A stretch of DNA of 8,727 bases, taken from Bifidobacterium breve (GTDB lineage Bacteria; Actinomycetota; Acidimicrobiia; Acidimicrobiales; Ilumatobacteraceae). Where the stretch lies: the NCBI GenBank assembly GCA_945869715.1, contig CAMBPP010000057.1:1-8727 (forward strand). The letters are read 5' to 3'. Positions within the stretch are counted from its first letter, which is position 1. The number at the start of each line of letters is the position of its first letter. Below, one piece after another: positions 1-7,882 of this stretch. Position numbers and translations under genes: made by a program. The notes under the pieces were generated by a model that saw only the letters and a program-made list of their open reading frames with translations, was not told the origin of the DNA and did not search any database.

Positions 1-314
1 TTTTTGGCAAAGGAATGAAGCGCCCGCGTCGTGGCCATGTGCGAGTCATTTTTGGTGCACCGCTTTTCCCCGAAGAAAACGACAACACGCGGCGCTTCAA
101 CGAACGCATTGAAAAGGCCGTCACTCTTCTTGGCGATGAATCACTCACCGATTTTTGGACATCACGTCAACGTGCTGCCGCTGGCCGTTCCACTGCACTC
201 ACTGGGCCTGAATACTCAGGCTGGAGGCGCCAATGGAGCCTGTATGAGCACCGCAAGATGGGCGCAGCAGGCCAACGACGCCGACAAAAACGGCGCTGGC
301 CAAACCTCGGCTAA
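1..314 (+). CDS. C-terminal part of a PlsC-like lysophospholipid acyltransferase (5' end outside window)
   Basis: The reading frame is open from the left edge (first full codon at base 3) to a TAA at 312-314, giving about 103 residues of a C-terminus. The opening residues, FGKGMKRPRRGHVRVIFGAP, fit the late conserved block of the 1-acyl-sn-glycerol-3-phosphate acyltransferase family (a Lys-Gly pair, then a basic stretch, then a strand ending in FG-x-P). The catalytic HX4D motif would lie upstream, outside the window. Such enzymes move an acyl chain from acyl-CoA or acyl-ACP onto a lysophospholipid or similar acceptor at the inner face of the membrane. The tail is very basic and rich in Arg, Gln and Trp (RRRQKRRW near the end) with no membrane segment. 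The PAP2-type gene 24 bases downstream on the same strand supports a lipid role. The family call rests on one conserved block, so the exact substrate is unknown. An acyltransferase domain at the end of a larger fused protein is also possible. Confidence 0.62.
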   Translation, partial: FGKGMKRPRRGHVRVIFGAPLFPEENDNTRRFNERIEKAVTLLGDESLTDFWTSRQRAAAGRSTALTGPEYSGWRRQWSLYEHRKMGAAGQRRRQKRRWPNLG

Positions 315-338
315 CAAATTCCCTTTACGCTCTGACAC

Positions 339-1148
339 ATGGATTGGCTGACATGGCAACAAGGTACAGCAATCGCGGCATCAAGCGCAACAGCATCGTT
401 TGGTGTTCAGCGCTTGGCAATTTCATCTACTCAAGACTCCTCGGTTGCCACAAAAGTTCAATCACATTTCATTGCAGCTACAAAAGAGATCGCCTTTGTA
501 TCGGGTTTGTATACGTTGTGGCGCCTGGCCCGCGTGCTTCCGCTCGACCAATCAATTGGCGCAATCGACCGTGGCCGTACTCTCCAAAATTTTCAACGAG
601 AGATCTTTCTTCCCTCTGAACTTTCCTTACAAAAATTTGTTCTGGAGCACGAATGGTTAGCCCAACTGTCCAACGCTTACTACGCCATTGCACATGTTCC
701 TGTGCTGCTTCTCTTTTTGGTATGGCTTTTTGCCTTTCATAGAAGCGCATATCCTCAATGGAGAAACGGTCTTGCACTACTCACTGCCATGTGTTTAGCG
801 TTGCGATTCATTCGCGTTGCCCCACCGCGCTTTTTTCCTGAGCTCGGCTACATCGACCTCTCCACACGATACGGAATGTCTATTTATGGACCCGTTGGCA
901 AAGGCGTGTCCGACCAATTTGCAGCCATGCCATCTATCCATGTTGGCTGGGCGGCTGTGGTGTCATTAGGGGTTGTGGCGGCAAGTACAAGTAAGTGGCG
1001 CTGGCTTGCACTCTTTCATGTTTTGGCAACCATATTTGTTGTGTCAGCAACCGGAAATCATTGGTGGCTCGATGGGCTCGTTGCTATTGCGCTTCTCGGT
1101 ATTGCACTATTGATAGATGAAAGATTTATCCGAGCCAGGCGGGAATAA
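339..1148 (+). CDS. PAP2 superfamily membrane protein (Aur1-like phosphatase/inositol phosphotransferase type)
   Basis: 269 residues. The three PAP2 motif regions are visible: APPR at residues 161-164 in a basic stretch starting RFIRV, MPSIH at 197-201 (PSxH motif), and GNHWWLD at 239-245, with His241 and Asp245 as the His/Asp pair of motif 3. The usual SR at the start of motif 3 is replaced by TG, as in the Aur1-like PAP2_3 branch, so the enzyme may transfer a phospho-head group (for example phosphoinositol) rather than simply remove phosphate. Hydrophobic segments near residues 115-134, 143-160, 203-217, 222-238 and 244-260 predict a multi-pass membrane protein. The first 48 residues are Ser/Ala/Thr-rich with no motif. 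The ATG lies 3 bases after an in-frame TGA (333-335), so no longer start is possible. No Shine-Dalgarno is visible, and a later start such as TTG at 414 cannot be excluded. The 3' end overlaps the opposing LysM gene by 23 bases. Family call firm; substrate unknown. Confidence 0.85.
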   Translation: MDWLTWQQGTAIAASSATASFGVQRLAISSTQDSSVATKVQSHFIAATKEIAFVSGLYTLWRLARVLPLDQSIGAIDRGRTLQNFQREIFLPSELSLQKFVLEHEWLAQLSNAYYAIAHVPVLLLFLVWLFAFHRSAYPQWRNGLALLTAMCLALRFIRVAPPRFFPELGYIDLSTRYGMSIYGPVGKGVSDQFAAMPSIHVGWAAVVSLGVVAASTSKWRWLALFHVLATIFVVSATGNHWWLDGLVAIALLGIALLIDERFIRARRE

Positions 1149-1725
1149 TGATGCTTTGCCCAGCAAAGAGCTTGACGTCTGCTTGCGAATACCAACCATT
1201 GGCCGCCATGATGGCCGCCATTTTCACGCAAAACACTGAGCCAATTTTCGATAACGAATCGCCTGCTGCAACAACATATGTTCCAGCCGGACGAGACCCA
1301 CAACCTTTAGAGCTTGGCCCTTGCGGAGGCAGTGTGGTGTTGGCAATTGCCTGAGCGGAGGTATTTTTTGCCGTGGGTGGAATTTTCATGCTTTGCGTAG
1401 GAAGTGGAAATTGTGAGATGGAAACCCAACCGTTATACATGAGCAATTCTTCTACGCTGACCCCATAGGAACTGGCTACCTTGATGGGTGAATCGCCTGA
1501 GACCACTACGTATTCCTGCTCGTACCCCACCGAGCCAACTGGCAACGTCGTGCTGACGCCCGGAGCAGTAGTAATGACCGGAGGAATGGTGGCGAAGTCT
1601 GTTGCCCCCACAGGCACAACAGTTGTTGCGCTACCAGCGACATCTTGGCTACAAGCGCTGACTGCGAGAACCATGAGCGGAGTAAAAAAGACACCAAGAA
1701 CTACTGGCACCCAGCGTCGCTGCAT
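1126..1725 (-). CDS. Lipoprotein with two LysM peptidoglycan-binding domains
   Basis: 199 residues from the ATG at 1725. The N-terminus is a lipoprotein signal: basic MQRRW, a hydrophobic stretch to about residue 20, then lipobox VSAC with Cys25 as the lipidation site. A Thr/Val/Pro-rich linker (26-70) leads to LysM 1 (about 71-116, EYVVVSGDS to MKIP) and LysM 2 (about 149-195, TYVVAAGDS to IIIP). Each holds the LysM GDS turn and a conserved NGW. Cys142 and Cys166 could form a disulfide outside the membrane. LysM domains bind the glycan strands of peptidoglycan, so this is probably a membrane-anchored wall-binding protein. No enzymatic domain is present. The frame is open further upstream to a TTG at 1773 that would overlap the gltD stop by 8 bases. 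I prefer the ATG because the signal peptide then starts correctly, although the ribosome site (GAGAA, 9 bases upstream) is weak. It is probably co-transcribed with gltBD. Its end overlaps the PAP2 gene tail to tail. Confidence 0.85.
   Translation of the reverse strand: MQRRWVPVVLGVFFTPLMVLAVSACSQDVAGSATTVVPVGATDFATIPPVITTAPGVSTTLPVGSVGYEQEYVVVSGDSPIKVASSYGVSVEELLMYNGWVSISQFPLPTQSMKIPPTAKNTSAQAIANTTLPPQGPSSKGCGSRPAGTYVVAAGDSLSKIGSVFCVKMAAIMAANGWYSQADVKLFAGQSIIIPAWLG
1154..1168 (+). terminator. Short hairpin just after the PAP2 stop codon (weak terminator candidate)
   Basis: CTTTGC, loop CCA, GCAAAG forms a perfect 6-bp stem starting 5 bases after the PAP2 stop codon. It lies inside the coding sequence of the opposing LysM gene. 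There is no T-run after it, so at best it is a weak or pause-type structure, and it may be chance. Confidence 0.2.
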
Positions 1726-1734
1726 GCGCACAGT

Positions 1735-1752
1735 TTCTCGTTCTCGTTCTTG
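1735..1752. repeat. Three tandem hexamers in the gltD-LysM junction
   Basis: On the + strand TTCTCG, TTCTCG and TTCTTG follow one another, the last with one mismatch. On the transcribed strand this is a purine-rich GAACGA-type run just before the preferred ATG of the LysM gene. If translation instead starts at the TTG at 1773, the run would encode alternating Glu and Arg. Confidence 0.6.
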
Positions 1753-1765
1753 CACAACCTCAATC

Positions 1766-3217
1766 TTACGCAAGAGGCCGTGCAGTAGGTGCTATGGGGT
1801 ACGGCAAATGTGTTTCTCCCATGAGGAACGCATCAACTCCGGCCGCACACGCACGACCTTCAGCAATAGCCCACACAATGAGGCTCTGCCCACGACCCAT
1901 ATCGCCTGCCACAAAAACTCCATCGGCAGATGTTTTGTAATGGTCATCACGCGCAACGTTGCCGCGATCGTCGTAGTTCAAACCCATCTGATCGAGCCAA
2001 GAACCTTTTTCCGGACCAACAAAACCAAGTGCAAGAAGCACGAGGTCGGCAGGAATTTCTTGATCGGAGCCAGGAACTTTTTCAAACTTCCCGTTCTTCA
2101 TCTCTACTTCATGAATAAGAAGCGCACGAACGTTGCCCTGACCATCGTCGAGGAAACGTTCGGTGTTCACGCTGAACACGCGCTCGCCACCTTCCTCATG
2201 TGCGCTCGAAACGCGATACACAAGGCTCCACTGCGGCCATGGGTTATTGCCGGCACGCTCTTCTGGTGGGCGCGGCATAATTTCTAACTGCGTCACCGAC
2301 TGTGCGCCATGACGATGCGAGGTGCCCAAGCAGTCGGCGCCCGTATCGCCACCACCAATAATGATGACGTTTTTACCTGCAGCAGAAATAGGTGACTCTG
2401 CAAAGTCGCCCTCTTGCACCTTGTTGGCCAATGGCAAAAATTCCATTGCCTGATAAATGCCTTTGAGCTCACGACCAGGTACCGGTAAATCGCGCCATGC
2501 GGTTGCCCCGCATGCAAGAACCACCGCGTCATGAGTTGCACGAAGCACTTCTACGTCAATGACCCCACCCACATCTGCATTCACACGGAACTCGGTTCCC
2601 TCTTCGCGCATTTGCTCTAAACGACGGTCGATGTGATGTTTTTCCATCTTGAATTCAGGAATGCCATAGCGCAGGAGTCCGCCAATGCGGTCGTCTCGTT
2701 CCAGCACCACCACATCATGCCCAGCACGCGTGAGTTGTTGTGCAGCCGCCAAACCGGCAGGCCCGCTTCCAATAACAGCTACACGCTTGCCAGTTTTTAC
2801 CGATGGTTTTTGTGGAACAACCCAACCTTCATTCCAGGCATGATCGATAATTTCTACTTCTACTTGCTTAATGGCTACTGGTTGCGCATTAATGCCAAGA
2901 ACACATGCCGACTCGCACGGTGCTGGGCACAGCCGACCCGTGAATTCAGGGAAGTTGTTGGTGGCATGCAAGCGGTCAATGGCATCGCGCCAATGATTGC
3001 GATACACCAAGTCATTCCAGTCGGGAATGAGGTTGCCAAGTGGACACCCGTTGTTGCAAAAAGGAATACCGCAGTCCATGCATCGACCTGCTTGATGCTT
3101 GAGCGCTTCCTTGTCGAAAGGCTCGTACACCTCTTTCCAGTCGCGCAAGCGAACCGGAACCGAGCGGCGTTGCGGGCCTTGACGGTCCCACTTCAAAAAT
3201 CCTGTTGCCTCACCCAT
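1766..3217 (-). CDS. gltD: Glutamate synthase (NADPH) small subunit
   Basis: 483 residues, full length for the family. GltD oxidises NADPH and passes electrons through FAD and 4Fe-4S clusters to GltB, which makes glutamate from 2-oxoglutarate and glutamine. The N-terminal Fe-S domain shows two cysteine groups: Cys46, 49, 54 and 58 (CMDCGIPFCNNGC) and Cys97, 101 and 105 (CPAPCESAC). An FAD-binding Rossmann motif follows (GSGPAG at 150-155, with Glu173 ending the second strand). The NADPH motif is GGGDTG at 288-293, and the C-terminal FAD contact block is around 433-454 (GVFVAGDMGRGQS). The start ATG (3217) overlaps the gltB stop codon by 8 bases and has a GGAGG site 6 bases upstream inside gltB, so translation is very likely coupled to gltB, giving the two subunits in matched amounts. 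All key residues are present and nothing looks broken. Confidence 0.97.
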   Translation of the reverse strand: MGEATGFLKWDRQGPQRRSVPVRLRDWKEVYEPFDKEALKHQAGRCMDCGIPFCNNGCPLGNLIPDWNDLVYRNHWRDAIDRLHATNNFPEFTGRLCPAPCESACVLGINAQPVAIKQVEVEIIDHAWNEGWVVPQKPSVKTGKRVAVIGSGPAGLAAAQQLTRAGHDVVVLERDDRIGGLLRYGIPEFKMEKHHIDRRLEQMREEGTEFRVNADVGGVIDVEVLRATHDAVVLACGATAWRDLPVPGRELKGIYQAMEFLPLANKVQEGDFAESPISAAGKNVIIIGGGDTGADCLGTSHRHGAQSVTQLEIMPRPPEERAGNNPWPQWSLVYRVSSAHEEGGERVFSVNTERFLDDGQGNVRALLIHEVEMKNGKFEKVPGSDQEIPADLVLLALGFVGPEKGSWLDQMGLNYDDRGNVARDDHYKTSADGVFVAGDMGRGQSLIVWAIAEGRACAAGVDAFLMGETHLPYPIAPTARPLA

Positions 3218-6200
3218 GGGCTACCTCCATGATTCGTTTGTTGGTTTCTTCCTCATTCAGACCCTCAGACTTTGCCTGAGCAATTGCCCCAAGAACATTG
3301 CGGTAATCACGTGGCATTACCTTGCGAATTTTTGATGTTTCCACATTCCATGAATTCAAGAGGCGTTGCCCTACTTCCGAACCTGTGTACTCCACATGTT
3401 TTTCTATTGTTGACTTCAACCATTCCAGGTCGGCGTCGTCAAGTGGTTCAATTTCAACAAGTTCATAGTTCACTCGCGACGCAAATTCTCCGTCGCGGTC
3501 GTAAACATAGGCAACTCCACCCGACATACCTGCAGCAAAGTTGCGGCCTGTGGCACCAAGCACCAACACACGACCACCGGTCATGTATTCACAACCGTGG
3601 TCGCCAACACCTTCAACAACGGCTGTCGCACCAGAGTTGCGCACACAGAATCGCTCGCCCACCATGCCGCGCAAGTAAATTTCTCCACTTGTTGCGCCGT
3701 AGCCAATGACGTTTCCAGCAATGACGTTGTCTTCAGCAACAAATGTTGCTGCATCACTTGGGCGAACAATGAGTCGCCCACCCGACAAGCCTTTACCTAA
3801 GTAGTCATTCGAATCGCCAACGAGTCGCATTTCAATGCCGCGTGGCACAAATGCACCAAAAGATTGACCCGCAGAGCCAGTGAATTCAATAGCAATAGTG
3901 GCATCGGCTAGGCCAGCACCACCCCACTTCTTCGTCAGAGCACTACCCAACATGGTGCCAACAGTTCGGTTGACGTTGCGGATGGGGAAAGACAACTGCA
4001 CAGGAGTTCCTTTTTCCAAAGCGTCTTTACTCGCAGCAATGAGTTGCATATCGAGCGCTTCATCTAAACCATGCTCTTGCATCACGCTGTGATGCATTGT
4101 TTGATTGTAAGGGTTCTCTGGCACGGCGAGAAGTGGCGAAATATCGAGCCCTTCTGCTTTCCAGTGATCTACTGCTTCAACTGCATCGATGAATTCAACG
4201 TGGCCAACTGCTTCTTGAATACTGCGGAATCCCATCGCTGCCAAATACTCGCGAACTTCTTCAGCAATAAATTCAAAGAAGTTCGTCACGAATTCTGGCT
4301 TGCCGCTAAAGCGCGCACGCAATTCAGGGTTCTGTGTTGCAATACCTACTGGGCATGTATCGAGATGGCAAACACGCATCATGATGCAACCACTTACCAC
4401 AAGCGGCGCTGTTGCAAAGCCAAATTCTTCAGCACCCAGCAACGCAGCAATTACTACGTCGCGGCCGGTTTTCATTTGACCGTCAGCTTGCACAACAATG
4501 CGGTCACGCAAGCCATTGAGCATCAATGTTTGTTGCGCTTCAGCAAGGCCAAGTTCCCACGGAGCACCAGCGTGCTTAAGTGAGGTCAATGGAGATGCAC
4601 CTGTGCCACCATCGTGGCCTGAAATAAGCACCACGTCGGCCTTTGCCTTGCTCACACCTGCAGCAACTGTTCCTACGCCTACTTCTGCAACCAACTTCAC
4701 ATGTATACGCGCAGCTGGGTTTGAGTTCTTCAGGTCATGAATGAGTTGTTTGAGATCTTCAATGGAATAGATGTCGTGGTGTGGAGGTGGACTAATGAGA
4801 CCTACCCCAGGGGTGCTGTACCTTGTTTTTGCTATCCATGGATATATCTTGTAACCAGGAAGTTGCCCACCCTCACCAGGCTTGGCGCCTTGTGCCATCT
4901 TGATTTGTATATCGTCGGCGTTCACGAGGTATTCACTCGTTACACCAAAACGACCTGAAGCAACTTGCTTAATGGCCGAGCGCTTTGAGTCGCCGTTTGC
5001 CATTGGGGTAAAGCGCTCTGAGTCTTCGCCGCCTTCACCGGTGTTGCTCTTGCCGCCAATGCGGTTCATTGCAATAGCTAAAGTTTCATGCGCTTCAGCA
5101 GAAATAGAGCCGTAACTCATTGCGCCTGTAGAGAAACGAGCAACAATGTCGCTGACCGATTCCACTTCGCTCATGGGTACTGCAGGTCGTACTCCAGTTT
5201 TCAAATGAAAGAGCCCACGCAAAGTTGCAAGATTACGAGATTGGTCGTCTACTGCTGCTGTGTACTCTTTGAACAAGTCATAGCGACCTGAACGCGTACT
5301 GTGCTGCAGGCGGTACACCGTCTCGGGGTTAAAGAGATGAAACTCACCTTCGCGACGCCACTGATACTCGCCGCCTAATTCCAACATGCGATGCGAGCGT
5401 TCTTCAGGACGCGAAGGATGCGCAGCACCATGACGTGCAGCAGCTTCCATTGCAATTTCGTTCAGCCCAATACCACCCAGACGAGAAACCGTTCCGGTGA
5501 AGAACTCGTCAACCAGTTCGCTTGACAAGCCAATGGCTTCGAAGATTTGTGCTCCGGTGTACGACGCAACCGTTGACACACCCATCTTTGACATCACCTT
5601 CAAAACACCCTTGCCCGACGCCTTGATGTAGTTCTTGCGTGCCTTGCCAGCATCAATGCCTCCAAGACCATGTAGCCCAATGCCCTCTCCACTCAGAATC
5701 ATGTCGTCAATTGATTCAAAAGCGAGGTACGGGTTAATTGCAGCTGCACCAAAACCAATGAGCAATGCCATGTGGTGTACTTCTCGGGCATCGCCTGTTT
5801 CCACAATCAGGCCAACAAGCGTGCGCTTTTTCTGGCGAATGAGATGATGGTGAACAGCGCTCGTCATCAGCAACGATGGAATAGGCGCGTGAATTTCATC
5901 TGAGTTGCGGTCAGACAAAATAATGATTCGCGCGCCATCGTCAATTGCATCTTCTACTTCACTGCGTACACGTGTGAGTGCTTCACGCAGCGCTTCTCCG
6001 CCGCCACTGACACGAAAGAGACCAGAGATAACAGCTGACTTCAGATGCGACAAATTGCCATCGTCATTGATGTGAATAATGCGTGCTAGGTCGTCGTTGT
6101 CAATGATGGGGAAAGGCATGGCGAGTTGTCGACATGCTTCTGGCCCTGCAGAAAGAAGGTTTGCTTCTGGCCCTACTGTACGGCTCACAGCAGTAACCAC

Positions 6201-7793
6201 TTCTTCACGAATGGCATCGAGCGGCGGGTTGGTTACTTGAGCAAACAACTGCTGGAAGTAGTCGAACAACAAACGTGGTCGCTTCGACAACACGGCAATA
6301 GGTGTATCGGTACCCATTGAGCCAAGTGGCTCAAGTCCACCTTTCGCCATTGGCGCCACAATAATTTTCAACTCTTCGTGTGTGTAACCAAACATTTGTT
6401 GACGGCGCAACACACTGTCGTGCCCATAAACAATATGTTCACGTTCAGGAAGGTCTTCGAGTTTCACCATTCCTTGTGCAACCCACTCTTCATAAGGGGC
6501 CATTGCAGCAAGTTCTGACTTCACTTCGTCGTCGTCAATAATGCGACCTTGTGCGGTGTCAATGAGGAACATGCGTCCAGGTTGCAAGCGGCCTTTTTTC
6601 ACCACTCGCTCAGGAGCAATATCGAGCACGCCCGACTCACTTGCCATCACTACGAGGTCGTCGTCTGTGACCCAGTACCTGCTCGGACGCAAACCATTGC
6701 GGTCGAGAACTGCGCCAATGACCGTTCCATCGGTGAAGGCAACGCTTGCTGGGCCATCCCATGGCTCCATGAGCGAGCCGTGATACTCATAGAAAGCACG
6801 CTTTTTCGCATCCATGCGATCGTTGTTTTGCCATGCCTCAGGAATCATCATGAGAACGGCGTGCGGCAATGAACGCCCAGCGAGGTGAATGACTTCCAAA
6901 GTTTCGTCGAATGACATGGAGTCGGATCCGCCAACGGTGCAAATGGGGAATGCTTTTTCTAGGTCGGGAAGAAGATCGCTCGAGAGCAACGACTCACGTG
7001 TGCGCATCCAGTTGCGGTTGCCTTGCACCGTATTGATTTCACCGTTGTGAGCAATGAAGCGGTACGGGTGCGCAAGTGGCCACGAAGGAAACGTGTTGGT
7101 ACTAAAACGACTGTGAACCAACGCAAGAGCCGACTCCATGCGTTCGTCAGACAAGTCGGGAAAGAATTCACCAAGCTCTGGCGTCGTGAACATTCCTTTA
7201 TACACCAAAGTACGTGCCGACAACGAAGGAAAATATGTTGACAACTCTTCAGGTAATTCGTGCTCTACGCGCTTACGTGCAATAAACAATTTGCGATCAA
7301 GTTCAATACCACTTGCACCTTGTGCGTCGCTCACAAATATTTGACGCATGGTTGGCATTACTGCAAGCGCTGTTGCGCCAAGGCACGATGGGTTCACCGG
7401 CACATCACGCCACGCAAGTACCCGCAACTGTGATTCTGCAAAGATCGCTTCAATACGTGTTGCAGCTAGAGCAACTTCGCTTGCGCCTTGTGGCATGAAC
7501 GCCAAGCCCACGCCGTATGCGCCAGCAGCAGGCAGTTCAACACCTGCAACCGCACGACAAAATGCATCGGGAACTTGAATGAGAATGCCCGCACCGTCGC
7601 CAGTGTCGGCTTCTGCGCCAGTTGCACCGCGGTGTTCCATGTTGCACAAAGCACCAATGCCGAGTCGCACGATGTTGTGGCTTGCAATGCCCTTCATTTG
7701 CGCAACGAAAGATACGCCGCAGGCATCGTGCTCAAAACGAGGGTCGTACAGACCACGTGCAGCGGGATAGAAATGTGAGTTGTGCGTCGACAC
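3210..7793 (-). CDS. gltB: Glutamate synthase large subunit
   Basis: 1527 residues, the normal size for bacterial GltB. It hydrolyses glutamine in its N-terminal domain and channels ammonia to a 2-oxoglutarate site, where FMN reduces the product to glutamate. The class II amidotransferase domain runs from Cys25 to about 445. Cys25 (in HDACGVSF) is the nucleophile, so a 24-residue propeptide must be removed. NGEINT at 250-255 is typical of this fold. The central domain spans about 475-765. The FMN-binding synthase barrel spans about 815-1195, with GEGGE at 919-923, KPGEGGQLPG at 971-980 and GHDGGTGASP at 1059-1068. The 3Fe-4S ligands are Cys1136, Cys1142 and Cys1147 in the order C-x5-C-x4-C. 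The C-terminal Gly-rich beta-helix spans about 1275-1460. The start is GTG with GGAG 7 bases upstream, and the family's short propeptide agrees with this start. A 129-base intergenic region precedes it, and gltD overlaps its stop. Confidence 0.98.
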   Translation of the reverse strand: MSTHNSHFYPAARGLYDPRFEHDACGVSFVAQMKGIASHNIVRLGIGALCNMEHRGATGAEADTGDGAGILIQVPDAFCRAVAGVELPAAGAYGVGLAFMPQGASEVALAATRIEAIFAESQLRVLAWRDVPVNPSCLGATALAVMPTMRQIFVSDAQGASGIELDRKLFIARKRVEHELPEELSTYFPSLSARTLVYKGMFTTPELGEFFPDLSDERMESALALVHSRFSTNTFPSWPLAHPYRFIAHNGEINTVQGNRNWMRTRESLLSSDLLPDLEKAFPICTVGGSDSMSFDETLEVIHLAGRSLPHAVLMMIPEAWQNNDRMDAKKRAFYEYHGSLMEPWDGPASVAFTDGTVIGAVLDRNGLRPSRYWVTDDDLVVMASESGVLDIAPERVVKKGRLQPGRMFLIDTAQGRIIDDDEVKSELAAMAPYEEWVAQGMVKLEDLPEREHIVYGHDSVLRRQQMFGYTHEELKIIVAPMAKGGLEPLGSMGTDTPIAVLSKRPRLLFDYFQQLFAQVTNPPLDAIREEVVTAVSRTVGPEANLLSAGPEACRQLAMPFPIIDNDDLARIIHINDDGNLSHLKSAVISGLFRVSGGGEALREALTRVRSEVEDAIDDGARIIILSDRNSDEIHAPIPSLLMTSAVHHHLIRQKKRTLVGLIVETGDAREVHHMALLIGFGAAAINPYLAFESIDDMILSGEGIGLHGLGGIDAGKARKNYIKASGKGVLKVMSKMGVSTVASYTGAQIFEAIGLSSELVDEFFTGTVSRLGGIGLNEIAMEAAARHGAAHPSRPEERSHRMLELGGEYQWRREGEFHLFNPETVYRLQHSTRSGRYDLFKEYTAAVDDQSRNLATLRGLFHLKTGVRPAVPMSEVESVSDIVARFSTGAMSYGSISAEAHETLAIAMNRIGGKSNTGEGGEDSERFTPMANGDSKRSAIKQVASGRFGVTSEYLVNADDIQIKMAQGAKPGEGGQLPGYKIYPWIAKTRYSTPGVGLISPPPHHDIYSIEDLKQLIHDLKNSNPAARIHVKLVAEVGVGTVAAGVSKAKADVVLISGHDGGTGASPLTSLKHAGAPWELGLAEAQQTLMLNGLRDRIVVQADGQMKTGRDVVIAALLGAEEFGFATAPLVVSGCIMMRVCHLDTCPVGIATQNPELRARFSGKPEFVTNFFEFIAEEVREYLAAMGFRSIQEAVGHVEFIDAVEAVDHWKAEGLDISPLLAVPENPYNQTMHHSVMQEHGLDEALDMQLIAASKDALEKGTPVQLSFPIRNVNRTVGTMLGSALTKKWGGAGLADATIAIEFTGSAGQSFGAFVPRGIEMRLVGDSNDYLGKGLSGGRLIVRPSDAATFVAEDNVIAGNVIGYGATSGEIYLRGMVGERFCVRNSGATAVVEGVGDHGCEYMTGGRVLVLGATGRNFAAGMSGGVAYVYDRDGEFASRVNYELVEIEPLDDADLEWLKSTIEKHVEYTGSEVGQRLLNSWNVETSKIRKVMPRDYRNVLGAIAQAKSEGLNEEETNKRIMEVAHG
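3224..3228 (-). promoter_or_regulatory. Ribosome binding site of gltD
   Basis: GGAGG on the - strand, 6 bases before the gltD ATG and within the last codons of gltB. It fixes the gltD start and supports translational coupling. Confidence 0.8.
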
Positions 7794-7800
7794 GAACAGT

Positions 7801-7804
7801 CTCC
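7801..7804 (-). promoter_or_regulatory. Ribosome binding site of gltB
   Basis: TTGGAG on the - strand, with its GGAG core 7 bases before the GTG at 7793. It decides in favour of this non-ATG start, which also places the catalytic Cys at residue 25. Confidence 0.75.
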
Positions 7805-7818
7805 AATGACTTGTAAGG

Positions 7819-7867
7819 GTTCTCGGCGCCGTGTGTCACGCAAATCGCGACATTTCGCACCGAGAAC
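7819..7867 (-). repeat. Inverted repeat in the gltB leader (operator or RNA hairpin candidate)
   Basis: The arms 7819-7829 (+ strand GTTCTCGGCGC) and 7857-7867 (GCACCGAGAAC) are complementary over 11 bp with one mismatch, separated by 27 bases. Inside the loop a smaller stem is possible on the - strand (CGAAAT pairing with ATTTGCG, with one bulged G). With the candidate -10 box at 7874-7879 the transcript would begin at about the first arm, so the repeat could fold in the 5' leader or act as a DNA site over the start point. No T-run follows, so it is not a standard terminator. The arm TCTCGGTG recurs once more at 7883-7890. Function is not known. Confidence 0.5.
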
Positions 7868-7873
7868 TGCTGG

Positions 7874-7879
7874 ATTATT
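7874..7879 (-). promoter_or_regulatory. Candidate -10 box of a gltBD promoter
   Basis: AATAAT on the - strand matches TATAAT at five of six positions, including the key second and last bases. No good -35 hexamer lies 16-18 bases upstream, so it could depend on an activator. It predicts a start point near 7867 and a leader of about 75 bases. A second, weaker option is GTGACA (7834-7839) with TACAAG (7810-7815) at 18-base spacing, but it would start transcription on top of the ribosome site. Confidence 0.3.
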
Positions 7880-7882
7880 CTC

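Noticed and set aside
1481..2287. 268-residue open frame on the + strand
   Set aside because: It runs opposite to the LysM gene and gltD, has no family motif, and is rich in residues typical of antisense frames. Both opposite genes are certain.
2633..3232. 199-residue open frame on the + strand
   Set aside because: It lies fully opposite gltD with no recognisable domain or ribosome site, so it is an antisense shadow.
2651..7169. At least seven GAATTC sites, several in the longer form TGAATTCA
   Set aside because: More than the two or so expected by chance in 8.7 kb, but the sites lie within coding sequence, at least several of them on Glu-Phe codon pairs of GltB and GltD. Spacing is irregular, so codon choice explains them better than a binding or uptake motif.
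7819..7867. Inverted repeat read as an intrinsic terminator of the crotonase gene
   Set aside because: The loop is 27 bases and no T-run follows on the - strand. A leader or operator role fits better.
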